64,000 bases of DNA from Luteimonas sp. MC1750 (GCF_016615955.1 NZ_CP067113.1:1-64000), one strand, 5' to 3'; counted from the first letter of the stretch, positions 44,985 to 53,272 are shown. Made by a program: numbers and translations. The notes: a model not told the origin generated them from the letters alone.

Positions 44985-45305
44985 GTGAAACTGACAGACT
45001 CGGAAATTCGCCACTTCAAGAACGTACTGTGGGGCACGCGCTTCTGGGCGTCGTTCCGCTGGGTTCTGTTGGGTGTTCTGGGCTACACCGCCGTCGCACA
45101 CTTCAGCGGCTGGAGGCCGCAGACCCGTCCGGACTGGCTGGTTGCCGGAGCTCTCTACATGCTTGTCGCTTGGCCAGGCCTGTGCCGCACCTACGTATTT
45201 CACACGCTTCGCCGCGTTGTTGCGGAGGACCCGGAGGCGAGGGCGCAGCTTGCTGCGGCTGGCGTTAAAGAGTTCGCGTCTGGCACCCCGGCGGGGCGCG
45301 CCTAA
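44985..45305 (+). CDS. Cassette 38: two-helix membrane protein, paralogue of cassette 50
   Basis: 106 residues from GTG 44985 with a strong AAGGAGG 8 nt upstream. FKNVLWGTRFWASFRWVLLG opens the protein; two membrane segments follow (FRWVLLGVLGYTAVAHFS, WLVAGALYMLVAWPGLCRTY). About 80% identical to the cassette 50 protein by eye. Unknown function. Stop is the R'' TAA. Confidence 0.8.
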   Translation: MKLTDSEIRHFKNVLWGTRFWASFRWVLLGVLGYTAVAHFSGWRPQTRPDWLVAGALYMLVAWPGLCRTYVFHTLRRVVAEDPEARAQLAAAGVKEFASGTPAGRA

Positions 45306-45411
45306 CAATGCGTTCAAGCCGAAGCCGCTTCGTTACGCAAAGCACATGGCAGATACAGCTTGCCATGTGCTTCGCTCCACTACGCGTCTCGGCTTAACTT
45401 AGGTGTTAGGC
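45300..45411 (+). repeat. attC38, long (112 bp)
   Basis: GAAGCCGC arms, loop GATACAGCT. Confidence 0.95.
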
Positions 45412-45440
45412 GGCAGTGGGATCTCTCGCGAGGTGATGAT

Positions 45441-45719
45441 GTGAAAGAAGAAGACAAAACGGGTCTGAAGTACTTTGGGGCGTTGATCGTTGCTCCACTC
45501 GTAATTATTCTGATTTCCGGAGCTTTGAAGGATTCCCGAGACTCTTCCAGCTCTCGCCGGTTCCAGAAGTTCCTGATGGAGAATGGGTGCAGGGAGGCGG
45601 GCACGACGTTCTCGGAGGGGTACGAGGAGACCGCTTACTTATGCAAGACGGACTTCGTCTGGGGCGACAAGCTTTCGTACTCAAAATACATGATCTTCTT
45701 GGATGAGTATGAGAGATGA
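45441..45719 (+). CDS. Cassette 39: small membrane-anchored protein
   Basis: 92 residues from GTG 45441 (GAGG 8 nt upstream). One N-terminal membrane segment (YFGALIVAPLVIILISGALK), then a charged extracytoplasmic or cytoplasmic part with two cysteines (MENGCREAGTTFSEGYEETAY). Family unknown. Confidence 0.68.
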   Translation: MKEEDKTGLKYFGALIVAPLVIILISGALKDSRDSSSSRRFQKFLMENGCREAGTTFSEGYEETAYLCKTDFVWGDKLSYSKYMIFLDEYER

Positions 45720-45739
45720 TTCCGTGCAGCACGGTTGCC

Positions 45740-45851
45740 GCCTAACAATGCGTTCAAGCCGAAGCCGCTTCGTTCCGCAAAGCACATGGCAGATACAGCT
45801 TGCCATGTGCTTCGCTCCACTACGCGTCTCGGCTTAACTTAGGTGTTAGGG
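45740..45851 (+). repeat. attC39, long (112 bp)
   Basis: GAAGCCGC arms; R' GTTAGGG belongs to cassette 40. Confidence 0.95.
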
Positions 45852-45858
45852 CTCAATT

Positions 45859-46284
45859 GTGGCTTCCGAAGATCTCAATGCTCTGTTCAATGAGGCTCTC
45901 GGGTTCGCTGAGTACATGCTGCTTGCGCATGGCGAGTTCATTCCATTTGGCGTATCGATGAGCCCCGACGGAAAGATAGCCCAAGTAGCTGGGAGCCTCG
46001 GCACCGAGCAGCCTAAGTCGGCTGATATGGTTGAGTTTCTTCAATCATCTTTCGCTCACTCGGCGGCTCTTGGCTCCATCAGGGCAGCTGGTGTGTGTTT
46101 GGATATGTACGTAGTTCCTCCTGGGCAAGAGCAAAAATCGGATGCAATTTGCACCCGGCTGGCTCATGTATCAGGCGAAACAGTAGAGGTATTTGTGCCG
46201 TACTCTCGCGACAAGCACGGGGCTTTCCAGCTTGGTCAAACGTTCTCAACAGCGGGTGTCGAGTTCAAGCTAGTTGAGCCCTAA
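45859..46284 (+). CDS. Cassette 40: unknown soluble protein
   Basis: 141 residues from GTG 45859. FAEYMLLAHGEFIPFGVSMS and VCLDMYVVPPGQEQKSDAIC suggest a compact alpha/beta domain; I have seen similar hypothetical proteins but cannot name a family. Stop is the R'' TAA. Ends GTTAGGGCTCAA and TTGAGCCCTAAC pair over 12 bp. Confidence 0.74.
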   Translation: MASEDLNALFNEALGFAEYMLLAHGEFIPFGVSMSPDGKIAQVAGSLGTEQPKSADMVEFLQSSFAHSAALGSIRAAGVCLDMYVVPPGQEQKSDAICTRLAHVSGETVEVFVPYSRDKHGAFQLGQTFSTAGVEFKLVEP

Positions 46285-46390
46285 CAATGCGTTCAAGCCG
46301 AAGCTGCTTCGTTCCACCAAGCACATGGCAGGTAAAGCTTGCCATGTGCTTGGCTCCACTACGCAGCTCGGCTTAACTTAGGCGTTAGGC
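46279..46390 (+). repeat. attC40, long (112 bp)
   Basis: R'' CCCTAAC; left arm GAAGCTGC with right arm GCAGCTC, a paired change. Confidence 0.95.
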
Positions 46391-46408
46391 CGCAGGGGAG
46401 GCGACGCT

Positions 46409-47464
46409 ATGTTTCGATTTCTGATCATACTTGTGCTTGTGTTAGCCGCACCTGCATATGCAAATGAGCCTATGCAGTTCAAGATTGCTTCTGAAACGCC
46501 CGAAAATAGTCTTTTTCGCGTTGCAATACGTGGCGGACAATTTGAAATTTTTGCTTCTGGCGAGATAGATCCGGGCGCAACTGAAAGATTTCAAAAGTTC
46601 GCTGCCACTAACTCGATAACAGACGCCATTGTGCTATTCGACTCCCCTGGCGGTTCGCTATCCGAAGGCATGCGCCTGGGAAGAGCCATTCGATCAATGC
46701 GGTTCAATACAGGTGTCGGCACATACGGTCCAAACGGCAGGCGAAGGTATCAGGGCGTCTGCGCAAGCTCGTGTGCTTATGCTTTCGCGGGTGGCGAGTA
46801 CCGCTTCTATTACGGCAATGACGAAAGAATCGGGATACATCAGTTCTACTCGTCTGGCGATAACCAAGCCGACATGGGAGACACTCAACTCGTCAGTTCG
46901 ATTCTTATTGATTATCTACAATCCATGGGCGTCAATCCACAAGCATTTGTGGTCGCAAGTAGTGCGCGCGGCGATTCGATGTTTTGGCTGACCGAGGATC
47001 AGGCCACTGCGCTAGGGCTCGCAAATAACGGGGCCGATCCAACGGTGGCTGAGATCAAGATGGCCGGTTCGAGTCCATATTTGAGGCTTGAGCAGACGCT
47101 TAGCAACGTTACAACGCGAATTTTATTTGGGTGTGATCTGGGCCGTGTCACTTTGCTGGCAGGAATCGTCACAACCCCCGACCTGTCAAGAGAAAAGCAG
47201 TCGTTCTTGAAAAGAACCTACCTAGAAACGGACTCTGGGGAGCTTATGGCTGCGCAAGGCAAAGCTGGAACTAGTGCAGTCGGTAGCGTACTGTGGCTTG
47301 ATCGCCTACCAACTAATTCCGATCTGGTGGAACTGCTAAGGACCAACCAGCTCGGAGTTTGGACAGAAAGCGGTGGCCCAATGAGATGGGGCGCGACGAT
47401 TGACCTTCGACCCGTGAAGCAAAAGATGGCGCACTTCATGGAAAACTGCTTGAAAGGTAACTAG
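46409..47464 (+). CDS. Cassette 41: secreted ClpP/crotonase-fold protein
   Basis: 351 residues. GGGGAGG 8 nt before the ATG; signal peptide MFRFLIILVLVLAAPAYA. The N-terminal half is ClpP-like: FDSPGGSLSEGMRLGRAIR provides the oxyanion strand, GVCASSCAYAFAGG aligns with the ClpP nucleophile segment (Ser120), and RIGIHQFYSSG supplies the His (His144). This is the pattern of periplasmic COG3904 proteins. The C-terminal 150 residues are unassigned. AT-richer than the chromosome. A periplasmic protease is plausible. Confidence 0.84.
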   Translation: MFRFLIILVLVLAAPAYANEPMQFKIASETPENSLFRVAIRGGQFEIFASGEIDPGATERFQKFAATNSITDAIVLFDSPGGSLSEGMRLGRAIRSMRFNTGVGTYGPNGRRRYQGVCASSCAYAFAGGEYRFYYGNDERIGIHQFYSSGDNQADMGDTQLVSSILIDYLQSMGVNPQAFVVASSARGDSMFWLTEDQATALGLANNGADPTVAEIKMAGSSPYLRLEQTLSNVTTRILFGCDLGRVTLLAGIVTTPDLSREKQSFLKRTYLETDSGELMAAQGKAGTSAVGSVLWLDRLPTNSDLVELLRTNQLGVWTESGGPMRWGATIDLRPVKQKMAHFMENCLKGN

Positions 47465-47470
47465 GATGCG

Positions 47471-47530
47471 GCCTAACGATTCGTTCAAGCCGACACCGCT
47501 TCGCGGCGCGGCTTAACTCTGGTGTTAGGC
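47471..47530 (+). repeat. attC41, short (60 bp)
   Basis: R'' GCCTAACGATTCG form; GACACCGCTTCGCGGCG core with TTAACTCTGG right arm. Confidence 0.95.
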
Positions 47531-47855
47531 CTTGTTTCCCGCACTGTTGTTGCCAGCTTCAAGGCGGTTCATTGCATCCCGCTTGTCCGTCGCGTTTGCA
47601 CCTCGCACGCGCGGTGCAGGCATCGGCAGGTGGCCTTGCAGCGCCTCGGCTTCGCACGGACGCGACTCTCCGCAAGATTCGACCGCCCGAGTCGACTTCG
47701 GACAGAGCGCAGCGAGAGTTCTTGGCCGTGCGAGGCGCGGGTTCTGGCTTCGGCTCGGGCGAGTGCCAGCTCCAGGCCGCTCGACCAGACATGTTGTACT
47801 GTTTTGCTCAGGGGTTGGGCTGTCGCAAGGTCGGGTGCAAGCTCGGTGTGCGGCG
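47525..47855 (+). other. ORF-poor cassette family (cassette 42)
   Basis: 331 bp. The 109-codon frame (47532-47861) is open but many codons differ (for example near 47560-47590). Confidence 0.8.
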
Positions 47856-47967
47856 GCCTAACAAGTCGTTCAAGCCGAAGCCGCTTCGTTACGCAAACCA
47901 CATGGCAGGTAAAGCTTGCCATGTGCTTTGCTCCACTACGCGTCTCGGCTTAACTCTGGTGTTAGGC
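47856..47967 (+). repeat. attC42, long (112 bp)
   Basis: GAAGCCGC arms, loop GGTAAAGCT. Confidence 0.95.
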
Positions 47968-47973
47968 ACTCAC

Positions 47974-48378
47974 ATGGGGCAGCTCTCGCAAAGCATTCTC
48001 ATCGGACTCATCACCGGCCTAGCCTCGGGGGTGGTCACAGGGCTGTACTCTGGACTTATCATTTCGAGAGTCATGCGGTTTCAAGGTCTAATCGCAGACG
48101 CTCTGAGGTGCGTGAATAGCGTCGAGTACATGGATGGCGAGAGGACCGAAGTCAGACGCGGTCGTATCTCCAATCTCGGCGAAATCGGAAGCAGCCTTAT
48201 GCACTTCGGTCACGTCAAAGCGGGAAAAGCGCTCTTGAAGGAGTACACGGTCATTGGGCCCGCCTTGTACGCAGCAGAGGAAGGCCGGAAAACCGTCCGA
48301 GAACTAGAGACGATCCTTTCAAGTAGCTACGATGCGGTACGTGCCCTAAGACCAGGTATCCGCACGTACTTGCCGTAG
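47974..48378 (+). CDS. Cassette 43: membrane-anchored protein, copy 2
   Basis: 134 residues. Apparently identical to cassette 11 (30116-30520) including non-coding end and attC. The preceding cassette here is an ORF-poor family member, so the neighbourhood is different. Confidence 0.72.
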   Translation: MGQLSQSILIGLITGLASGVVTGLYSGLIISRVMRFQGLIADALRCVNSVEYMDGERTEVRRGRISNLGEIGSSLMHFGHVKAGKALLKEYTVIGPALYAAEEGRKTVRELETILSSSYDAVRALRPGIRTYLP

Positions 48379-48397
48379 AGGCTCCGTGTGGCGTGGT

Positions 48398-48509
48398 GCC
48401 TAACAATGCGTTCAAGCCGAAGCCGCTTCGTTACGCAAAACACATGGCAGGAGAAGCTTGCCATGTGCTTCGCTCCACTACGCGTCTCGGCTTAACTTGG
48501 GTGTTAGGG
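48398..48509 (+). repeat. attC43, long (112 bp)
   Basis: Same as attC11 except R' GTTAGGG from cassette 44. Confidence 0.95.
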
Positions 48510-48520
48510 GGCTAATCGAA

Positions 48521-48877
48521 ATGAGGAGCTACGTGAAGGCCATACTTTTCCCCGCAGTGCTACTAATGGCAGCCTGTGCACACCAACCTAGCCCTTCTTC
48601 TGGAGGTTTAGGTACTTCGGTTTCAGGCGGCCATATCGCCAATGTGACTCGCGACGTTCAAGGTTGGCACAACGCTCAAAACCCAGATTGCTTGTTCTCT
48701 CGCGCTGTCAAGGTCACTGTCACCGAGAGAGACAGCGATGGAGTCACGGAGCGCTGGACCATCGAGGGCTGCAACGGCAGGCTTTTTGACTATGAGGCTT
48801 ACATCATGTCAATGGGTGGCGGTATCACCGTCATGGTCTCAAACGCAGATGGTTCACCGGCATCGGTCGCCCCCTAA
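48521..48877 (+). CDS. Cassette 44: lipoprotein, unknown
   Basis: 118 residues. Lipobox LLMAAC (Cys20) after a short signal. The mature part (VTVTERDSDGVTERWTIEGC, FDYEAYIMSMGGGITVMVSN) is beta-rich with two cysteines. Stop is the R'' TAA (CCCTAAC), matching own start GTTAGGG over 10 bp. Confidence 0.74.
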   Translation: MRSYVKAILFPAVLLMAACAHQPSPSSGGLGTSVSGGHIANVTRDVQGWHNAQNPDCLFSRAVKVTVTERDSDGVTERWTIEGCNGRLFDYEAYIMSMGGGITVMVSNADGSPASVAP

Positions 48878-48931
48878 CAATTCATTCAAGCCGACGCCGC
48901 TTCGCGGCGCGGCTTAATTCAGGTGTTAGGC
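48872..48931 (+). repeat. attC44, short (60 bp)
   Basis: R'' CCCTAAC; GACGCCGCTTCGCGGCG core. Confidence 0.95.
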
Positions 48932-49256
48932 CTTGTTTCCCGCACTGTTGCTGCCGGGTTCCAAGCAAACTGTAGCGACTCGCTCATCCGCAGCGTTTGC
49001 ACCTCGCACGCGCGATGCAGGCATCGGCAGTCAGTCGGGAAGCACTTCGGCTTCGGACAGGCGCGACTTTCCGCAAGATTCGACCTGCCGCACCGGCTTC
49101 GGCCAGGGTGCGGTGAGAGTTCTGGGCCGCGAAGGCTGCAACATCATCGCTTCGGCCTGGCAGATTCCAGCCTCGGGCTGACCGGCCAGACTTGTTGTAA
49201 TGTTCGGCTCAGGGGTTGGGTCACCGCAGGTCAGGCACAGGTGCTGGGCAGCGGCG
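48926..49256 (+). other. ORF-poor cassette family (cassette 45)
   Basis: 331 bp. The TTG frame stops after 82 codons (49181). Central part diverged (GAAGGCTGCAACATCATCGC near 49130). Confidence 0.78.
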
Positions 49257-49368
49257 GCCTAACGAGTCGTTCAAGCCGAATCCGCTTCGTTCCGCAAAAC
49301 ACATGGCAGGTACAGCTTGCCATGTGTTTCGCTGCACTACGCTGCTCGGCTTAACTCTGGTGTTAGGC
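49257..49368 (+). repeat. attC45, long (112 bp)
   Basis: GAATCCGC left arm, CGCTGCTCGGC right arm; AAACACATGGCA/TGCCATGTGTTT inner stem. Confidence 0.94.
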
Positions 49369-49386
49369 GGCAAACGAGACAGCCCC

Positions 49387-49794
49387 ATGGATCCGGAGAA
49401 GACGCGGTTTGCTTGGTGGTTTTACTTCTGGTTCTTGGTCGCCTTAGCGACGATCAGCCCTTTCTTTGGGCCGCTGGATCCAGTGGGCTGGGCACAATGG
49501 AGCTTCGAGCTCGTCGGCATTGCCGGGCTATGGGGTTACCTTCGTCGGAAACCTATCGTGCACCTGCAGCTTTGGCGCGCTTACTTCCTTGCTGTCATAG
49601 TGTCGTTGCTGTATGGCGGCTTCAGCGCCATCTTCGGCGACCCACCGGACCCATTCTCAGGCGTCGCTTGGCATGGATTTCTGGCTGTCGTCACGCTCTT
49701 CGTATGGGTCATCACCGTTCCACTTCTCATAGGGCTTTGGCGCTATGCCTTTAGGAGCCCAAGCATTTGGCAAAGTACCGGGAGTGCCGCCTAA
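49387..49794 (+). CDS. Cassette 46: four-helix membrane protein
   Basis: 135 residues. Hydrophobic segments at about 8-26, 42-54, 64-84 and 96-118 (FAWWFYFWFLVALATISPFF, AYFLAVIVSLLYGGFSAIF, FLAVVTLFVWVITVPLLIG). Aromatic-rich. Unknown family. Stop is the R'' TAA. Confidence 0.72.
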   Translation: MDPEKTRFAWWFYFWFLVALATISPFFGPLDPVGWAQWSFELVGIAGLWGYLRRKPIVHLQLWRAYFLAVIVSLLYGGFSAIFGDPPDPFSGVAWHGFLAVVTLFVWVITVPLLIGLWRYAFRSPSIWQSTGSAA

Positions 49795-49900
49795 CAATGC
49801 GTTCAAGCCGACACCGCTTCGTTACGCCAACCACATGGCGGAGAAAGCTTGCCATGTGGTCGGCTCCACTACGCGGCGCGGCTTAACTTAGGCGTTAGGC
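49789..49900 (+). repeat. attC46, long (112 bp), mixed arms
   Basis: Like attC35: GACACCGCTTCG with GCGGCGCGGC; loop GGAGAAAGCT. Confidence 0.94.
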
Positions 49901-49908
49901 GCTTATCG

Positions 49909-50400
49909 ATGAGTACGGGCTGGGCACCAACTTCAGAGCAGCAGGAGCAGCTATTCGCCGAGCTTGGACGATGCCTGTATGTTTTTCAGGCAATTGAAGC
50001 CAGGCTGAAAATGCTACTGCCTCACATGGTTCCTGTGGGGCAAGAGTCTAGTCTCACGAGCGAAAATTTCTCCAGCTGGCGGCTTTATCTCGACTCTAAG
50101 ACGACACTAGGCCCATTGATTCAGAAGCTTAAGGAGCACGTAAGGTCGGATCACCCAGAGCTACTAGACCAGTCGTGGCGTCAGCTAGTCCGGTATCGCA
50201 ACGAGATCATCCATCATTACGTCGAACAGCCGTTCTCTCGCCTTGATACAGAGTCAAAGTTCAATGACGCAATGCTCTTCCTCACGCATCGCAGGGCCGC
50301 TGCTATACCTTTGCTGGTGCTCTTGCAGGACACATGTATCGTCCTTATGCAGGAGCTTGCGCCAGAGGGAGTGCTTGCTGAATCAACTGCAATTCACTAG
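49909..50400 (+). CDS. Cassette 47: HEPN-like helical protein
   Basis: 163 residues, all-helical. QLFAELGRCLYVFQAIEARL opens it, and QLVRYRNEIIHHYVEQPF contains RNEIIH, the R-x4-H pattern of HEPN nucleases, at about residue 105. HEPN proteins often cut RNA in toxin or defence roles. No partner antitoxin lies in the cassette. The assignment rests on helix order and this motif. Own stop 4 bp before R''. Confidence 0.68.
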   Translation: MSTGWAPTSEQQEQLFAELGRCLYVFQAIEARLKMLLPHMVPVGQESSLTSENFSSWRLYLDSKTTLGPLIQKLKEHVRSDHPELLDQSWRQLVRYRNEIIHHYVEQPFSRLDTESKFNDAMLFLTHRRAAAIPLLVLLQDTCIVLMQELAPEGVLAESTAIH

Positions 50401-50404
50401 GCGC

Positions 50405-50516
50405 GCCTAACAATGCGTTCAAGCCGACACCGCATCGGGGCGCAAACCACATGGCAGGAAGAGCTTGCCATGTGCTTCACGCCCCGCTGCGGCGCGGCTT
50501 AACTTAGGCGTTAGGC
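50405..50516 (+). repeat. attC47, long (112 bp)
   Basis: H-type arms, loop GGAAGAGCT. Confidence 0.95.
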
Positions 50517-50827
50517 CTTGTTTCCCGCACTGTTGTTGCCGGGTTCCAGGCGATTCGTAGCGCATCGCTCATCCGCAGTGTTGGAACCTCGCACGCGCGG
50601 TGCGGGCATCGGCAGCCAGCCTTGCAGCGCCTCGGCTTCGGACAGGCGCGACTCTCCGCAAGATTCGACCGGCCGAGTCGGCTTCGGAAAGGGGCGCTGT
50701 GAGAGTTCTTGGCCGCGCGCTCGATAAGTCCGGCTCCGATCAGACCGAGCCGATACTCCCGGCCAGGACTTGCTGTAGTGTTTCGCTCAGGTGTTGGGCT
50801 ACCGCAGTTCTGGTTCGGTCTGCGGCG
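50511..50827 (+). other. ORF-poor cassette family (cassette 48)
   Basis: 317 bp. A 14-bp net deletion and changed centre (GATAAGTCCGGCTCCGATC near 50724); the TTG frame stops at 50727. Keeps the 5' block and the TGTAGTGTTTCGCTCAGG block. Confidence 0.75.
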
Positions 50828-50939
50828 GCCTAACAATGCGTTCAAGCCGAAGCCGCTTCGTTACGCGGTCCAGGCGGCAGGTAAAGCTTGCCACCTGGCC
50901 CGCTCCACTACGCGTCTCGGCTTAACTTAGGTGTTAGGC
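50828..50939 (+). repeat. attC48, long (112 bp), variant stem
   Basis: Inner stem CCAGGCGGCA/TGCCACCTGG as in attC8, but with GAAGCCGC outer arms. Confidence 0.94.
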
Positions 50940-50942
50940 CTC

Positions 50943-51437
50943 ATGGACCGATTTCGCGTATTCCTAAGCATGATTCTCGCGCTGGCTATGCTGAGTGCGG
51001 CTGCAACGGAACCTGGCGCACCTTCCGCGGCTCGAGACGAGGTCATAAGGCAAATCCTTGGCGAGTTCTGGGGAAGTGCTCGGGATGTCCGGGGCATGCC
51101 GATCCAGCCTGAGAATGAGCAGGATCGAATCATCGTTCCTGTTAGTCGCGCCGCCGCGTACAGAGCAATTGAAGCCGGTAACATTTCTGCGGTAGCAGAG
51201 TGGTGCGGGCTGGAGTGGGAGCCGCACTACTTCGCACTCACCAGAGCGGCGAGAGCGAAGGGGATGGTCGATAAGCAGGTTGCATTCCTGTCGGTGTTGC
51301 ATGGAGCAGGTCAGGCGGCGTACTTGAGGTCGCTCACTGGCCGCACCTGCACCGAGGAGGAGCGTGGCCGCGTGACGAGGTTGCGGGATGAGTCAGCGGT
51401 TCAGGGGCTACCCGATGACGCGAACAGCAGTTGGTGA
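50943..51437 (+). CDS. Cassette 49: secreted protein, unknown
   Basis: 164 residues. Signal peptide MDRFRVFLSMILALAMLSAA. Mature domain is helical (VIRQILGEFWGSARDVRGMP, HYFALTRAARAKGMVDKQVA), with a conserved-looking CGLEWEPHYF. Unknown family. ATG 3 nt after R'. Ends GTTAGGCCTCA and TGAGGCCTAAC pair over 11 bp. Confidence 0.74.
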   Translation: MDRFRVFLSMILALAMLSAAATEPGAPSAARDEVIRQILGEFWGSARDVRGMPIQPENEQDRIIVPVSRAAAYRAIEAGNISAVAEWCGLEWEPHYFALTRAARAKGMVDKQVAFLSVLHGAGQAAYLRSLTGRTCTEEERGRVTRLRDESAVQGLPDDANSSW

Positions 51438-51446
51438 CTGGTTGAG

Positions 51447-51558
51447 GCCTAACAATGCGTTCAAGCCGAAACCGCTTCGTTACGCAAACCACATGGCAGG
51501 AATAGCTTGCCATGTGGTTCGCTCCACTACGCGGTTCGGCTTAACTTAGGCGTTAGGC
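51447..51558 (+). repeat. attC49, long (112 bp)
   Basis: Arms GAAACCGC/GCGGTTC, a paired change; inner stem AACCACATGGCA/TGCCATGTGGTT. Confidence 0.95.
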
Positions 51559-51586
51559 GCGCTATCGCACCGCATGGAGGCATGAA

Positions 51587-51907
51587 GTGAAACTAACGGT
51601 ATCCGAAGTCCGTCATTTCAAGAACGTGCTGTGGGGAACTCGCTTCTGGGCGTGGTTTCGCTGGGTGCTCTTGTTGGTCCTTGGCTACACCGCCGCAGCA
51701 CACTTCACTGGCTGGAAGCCTCTGGCCCGAACTGACTGGCTGGCCGCAGGCGCGGTCTACCTGCTGGTCGCTTGGCCAGGCTTGTGTCGCACATACGTGT
51801 TTCATACGCTTCACCGTGTGGTGGCGGAGGATCCGGAGGCACGGGCACAGCTCGCTGCTGCTGGTGTGAAAGAGTTCGCGTCTGACGCATCGGGCGGGCG
51901 CGCCTAA
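51587..51907 (+). CDS. Cassette 50: two-helix membrane protein, paralogue of cassette 38
   Basis: 106 residues from GTG 51587, GGAGG upstream. FKNVLWGTRFWAWFRWVLLL and WPGLCRTYVFHTLHRVVAED match cassette 38 almost residue for residue, while third codon positions differ often, so both copies appear to be kept by selection. Stop is the R'' TAA. Confidence 0.8.
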   Translation: MKLTVSEVRHFKNVLWGTRFWAWFRWVLLLVLGYTAAAHFTGWKPLARTDWLAAGAVYLLVAWPGLCRTYVFHTLHRVVAEDPEARAQLAAAGVKEFASDASGGRA

Positions 51908-52013
51908 CAATGCGTTCAAGCCGACACCGCATCGGGTCGCAAACCACATGGCAGGTACAGCTTGCCATGTGCTTCACGCCCCGCTGCGGCGCGGCTTAAC
52001 TTAGGTGTTAGGC
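51902..52013 (+). repeat. attC50, long (112 bp)
   Basis: H-type arms with GGGTCGC. Confidence 0.95.
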
Positions 52014-52017
52014 CGCA

Positions 52018-52461
52018 ATGGAGAGTTCGGTGGAATCTCTTGCTCCGCTACTGAGTCAACTCACAGCCATAAAGTGGCTCCTGATCTTCATTGCACTGTG
52101 TGTACTAGGCATGCTGGTCATCTTCTTTGTAATTGCTGTCAATCTACTGGACGCAGTGAAAGAGGGACGGAGCAGCAACCGAAGCAGTAACAAGAGATCA
52201 GAGCTAGACGAGTTGCTCGCCTCGGGACAGAGCAAGGCCGCAAAGTTCACCGCCATGGAGTGGGTCAAGGCTCAGCCGCTCAGTCCTGACGCACACTGGG
52301 CGCAAGCAAAGGCGCACTACCAATTGGGTGAGCTGTCAGAAGCGAAACAAGTGCTCAAGGGGCTGCTTAAGTTTGCACCAGAGGAGCACTATCGTGTGGA
52401 TGCCTGGCTCGAGCTGCTGGAGTCGGAGTTCTCGGAGCGGCGCCCAAAGCCGGTATCCTGA
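52018..52461 (+). CDS. Cassette 51: membrane-anchored TPR-like protein
   Basis: 147 residues. One membrane segment (WLLIFIALCVLGMLVIFFVI, about 20-42), a polar linker, then helix pairs resembling one to two TPR units (AHWAQAKAHYQLGELSEAKQ). Possibly an assembly or scaffold protein on the cytoplasmic face. ATG 4 nt after R'. Own stop. Confidence 0.72.
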   Translation: MESSVESLAPLLSQLTAIKWLLIFIALCVLGMLVIFFVIAVNLLDAVKEGRSSNRSSNKRSELDELLASGQSKAAKFTAMEWVKAQPLSPDAHWAQAKAHYQLGELSEAKQVLKGLLKFAPEEHYRVDAWLELLESEFSERRPKPVS

Positions 52462-52467
52462 TATGCG

Positions 52468-52579
52468 GCCTAACAATGCGTTCAAGCCGACACCGCATCG
52501 GGGCGAAAACCACATGGCAGGAAGAGCTTGCCATGTGCTTCACGCCCCGCTGCGGCGCGGCTTAACTTAGGCGTTAGGC
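52468..52579 (+). repeat. attC51, long (112 bp)
   Basis: H-type arms with GGGGCGAAAACC. Confidence 0.95.
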
Positions 52580-52600
52580 GGCACAGGGACCGCACCACAC

Positions 52601-53254
52601 ATGATGTCTCAAAAGAAGATTGGCCTTGTCGCAATAGCCACTCCGGCATGGTTCTTGACCGTCTATTTAGTAATGTCGGCTATGCGGCCGGACTACGTAC
52701 ACACCGACCAGGCTATTAGTGAGCTGGGCAGCTTGGATGCACCCAACCTCTGGGCTTGGAACGTTCTCGGTTACATCCTGCCCGGCCTCGCTATAGCACT
52801 CTTGGGCATCGGGCTCCGGCGCGAGTTCGTAGGCCGCGGGCTTCCGGCCACTGCCCCAGCAATGGCATTGGTGGCCGCAGGCCTCCTGATGGCACTGTCC
52901 GGCGCGTTTCCCGCCAACATGACGGACTTCAAATCCACTACGACGCTCCTGCACTCGGTAGGCAGCTTTGGCTGCTACATCGCGTTCTTAGTAGCAGGCT
53001 TCTGGCTGCCTTCACTGTTCCGGAAGGTCAACTCATGGCATTGGGCAGCAACGCCGTCGCTCGCCCTCGTAATCGCGTCAATCGCTACTGGGTTTCTGCG
53101 CTTCGCTGGCATGGCCAGCATCGGTCAGCGCATCACCTTCTTGTGCTTCTTCCTGTGGGTTGCGCTGGTAGGCTGGGCGCTGTGGCGGGCCAACAGCTCC
53201 TCGGTGCCGCCTAACAATTCGTCCAAGCCGACGCCGCTTCGCGGCGCGGCTTAA
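52601..53254 (+). CDS. Cassette 52: DUF998 membrane protein with attC tail
   Basis: 217 residues. Same family and layout as cassette 9, about 80% identical by eye in protein and much less in silent sites. Reads through R'' and ends PNNSSKPTPLRGAA inside a short attC, whereas cassette 9 ends in a long one; so the same gene type sits with two attC types. ATG 52601 or 52604. Confidence 0.85.
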   Translation: MMSQKKIGLVAIATPAWFLTVYLVMSAMRPDYVHTDQAISELGSLDAPNLWAWNVLGYILPGLAIALLGIGLRREFVGRGLPATAPAMALVAAGLLMALSGAFPANMTDFKSTTTLLHSVGSFGCYIAFLVAGFWLPSLFRKVNSWHWAATPSLALVIASIATGFLRFAGMASIGQRITFLCFFLWVALVGWALWRANSSSVPPNNSSKPTPLRGAA

Positions 53255-53268
53255 CTCAAGTGTTAGGC
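53209..53268 (+). repeat. attC52, short (60 bp)
   Basis: TCGTCCAAGCC left arm; GACGCCGCTTCGCGGCG core. Holds the cassette 52 stop. Confidence 0.95.
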
Positions 53269-53272
53269 CGCA

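Noticed and set aside
47572..48378. 268-codon frame joining an ORF-poor cassette to the cassette 43 gene across attC
   Set aside because: The same downstream gene occurs as cassette 11 with its own ATG and a different upstream cassette, so the fusion is accidental.
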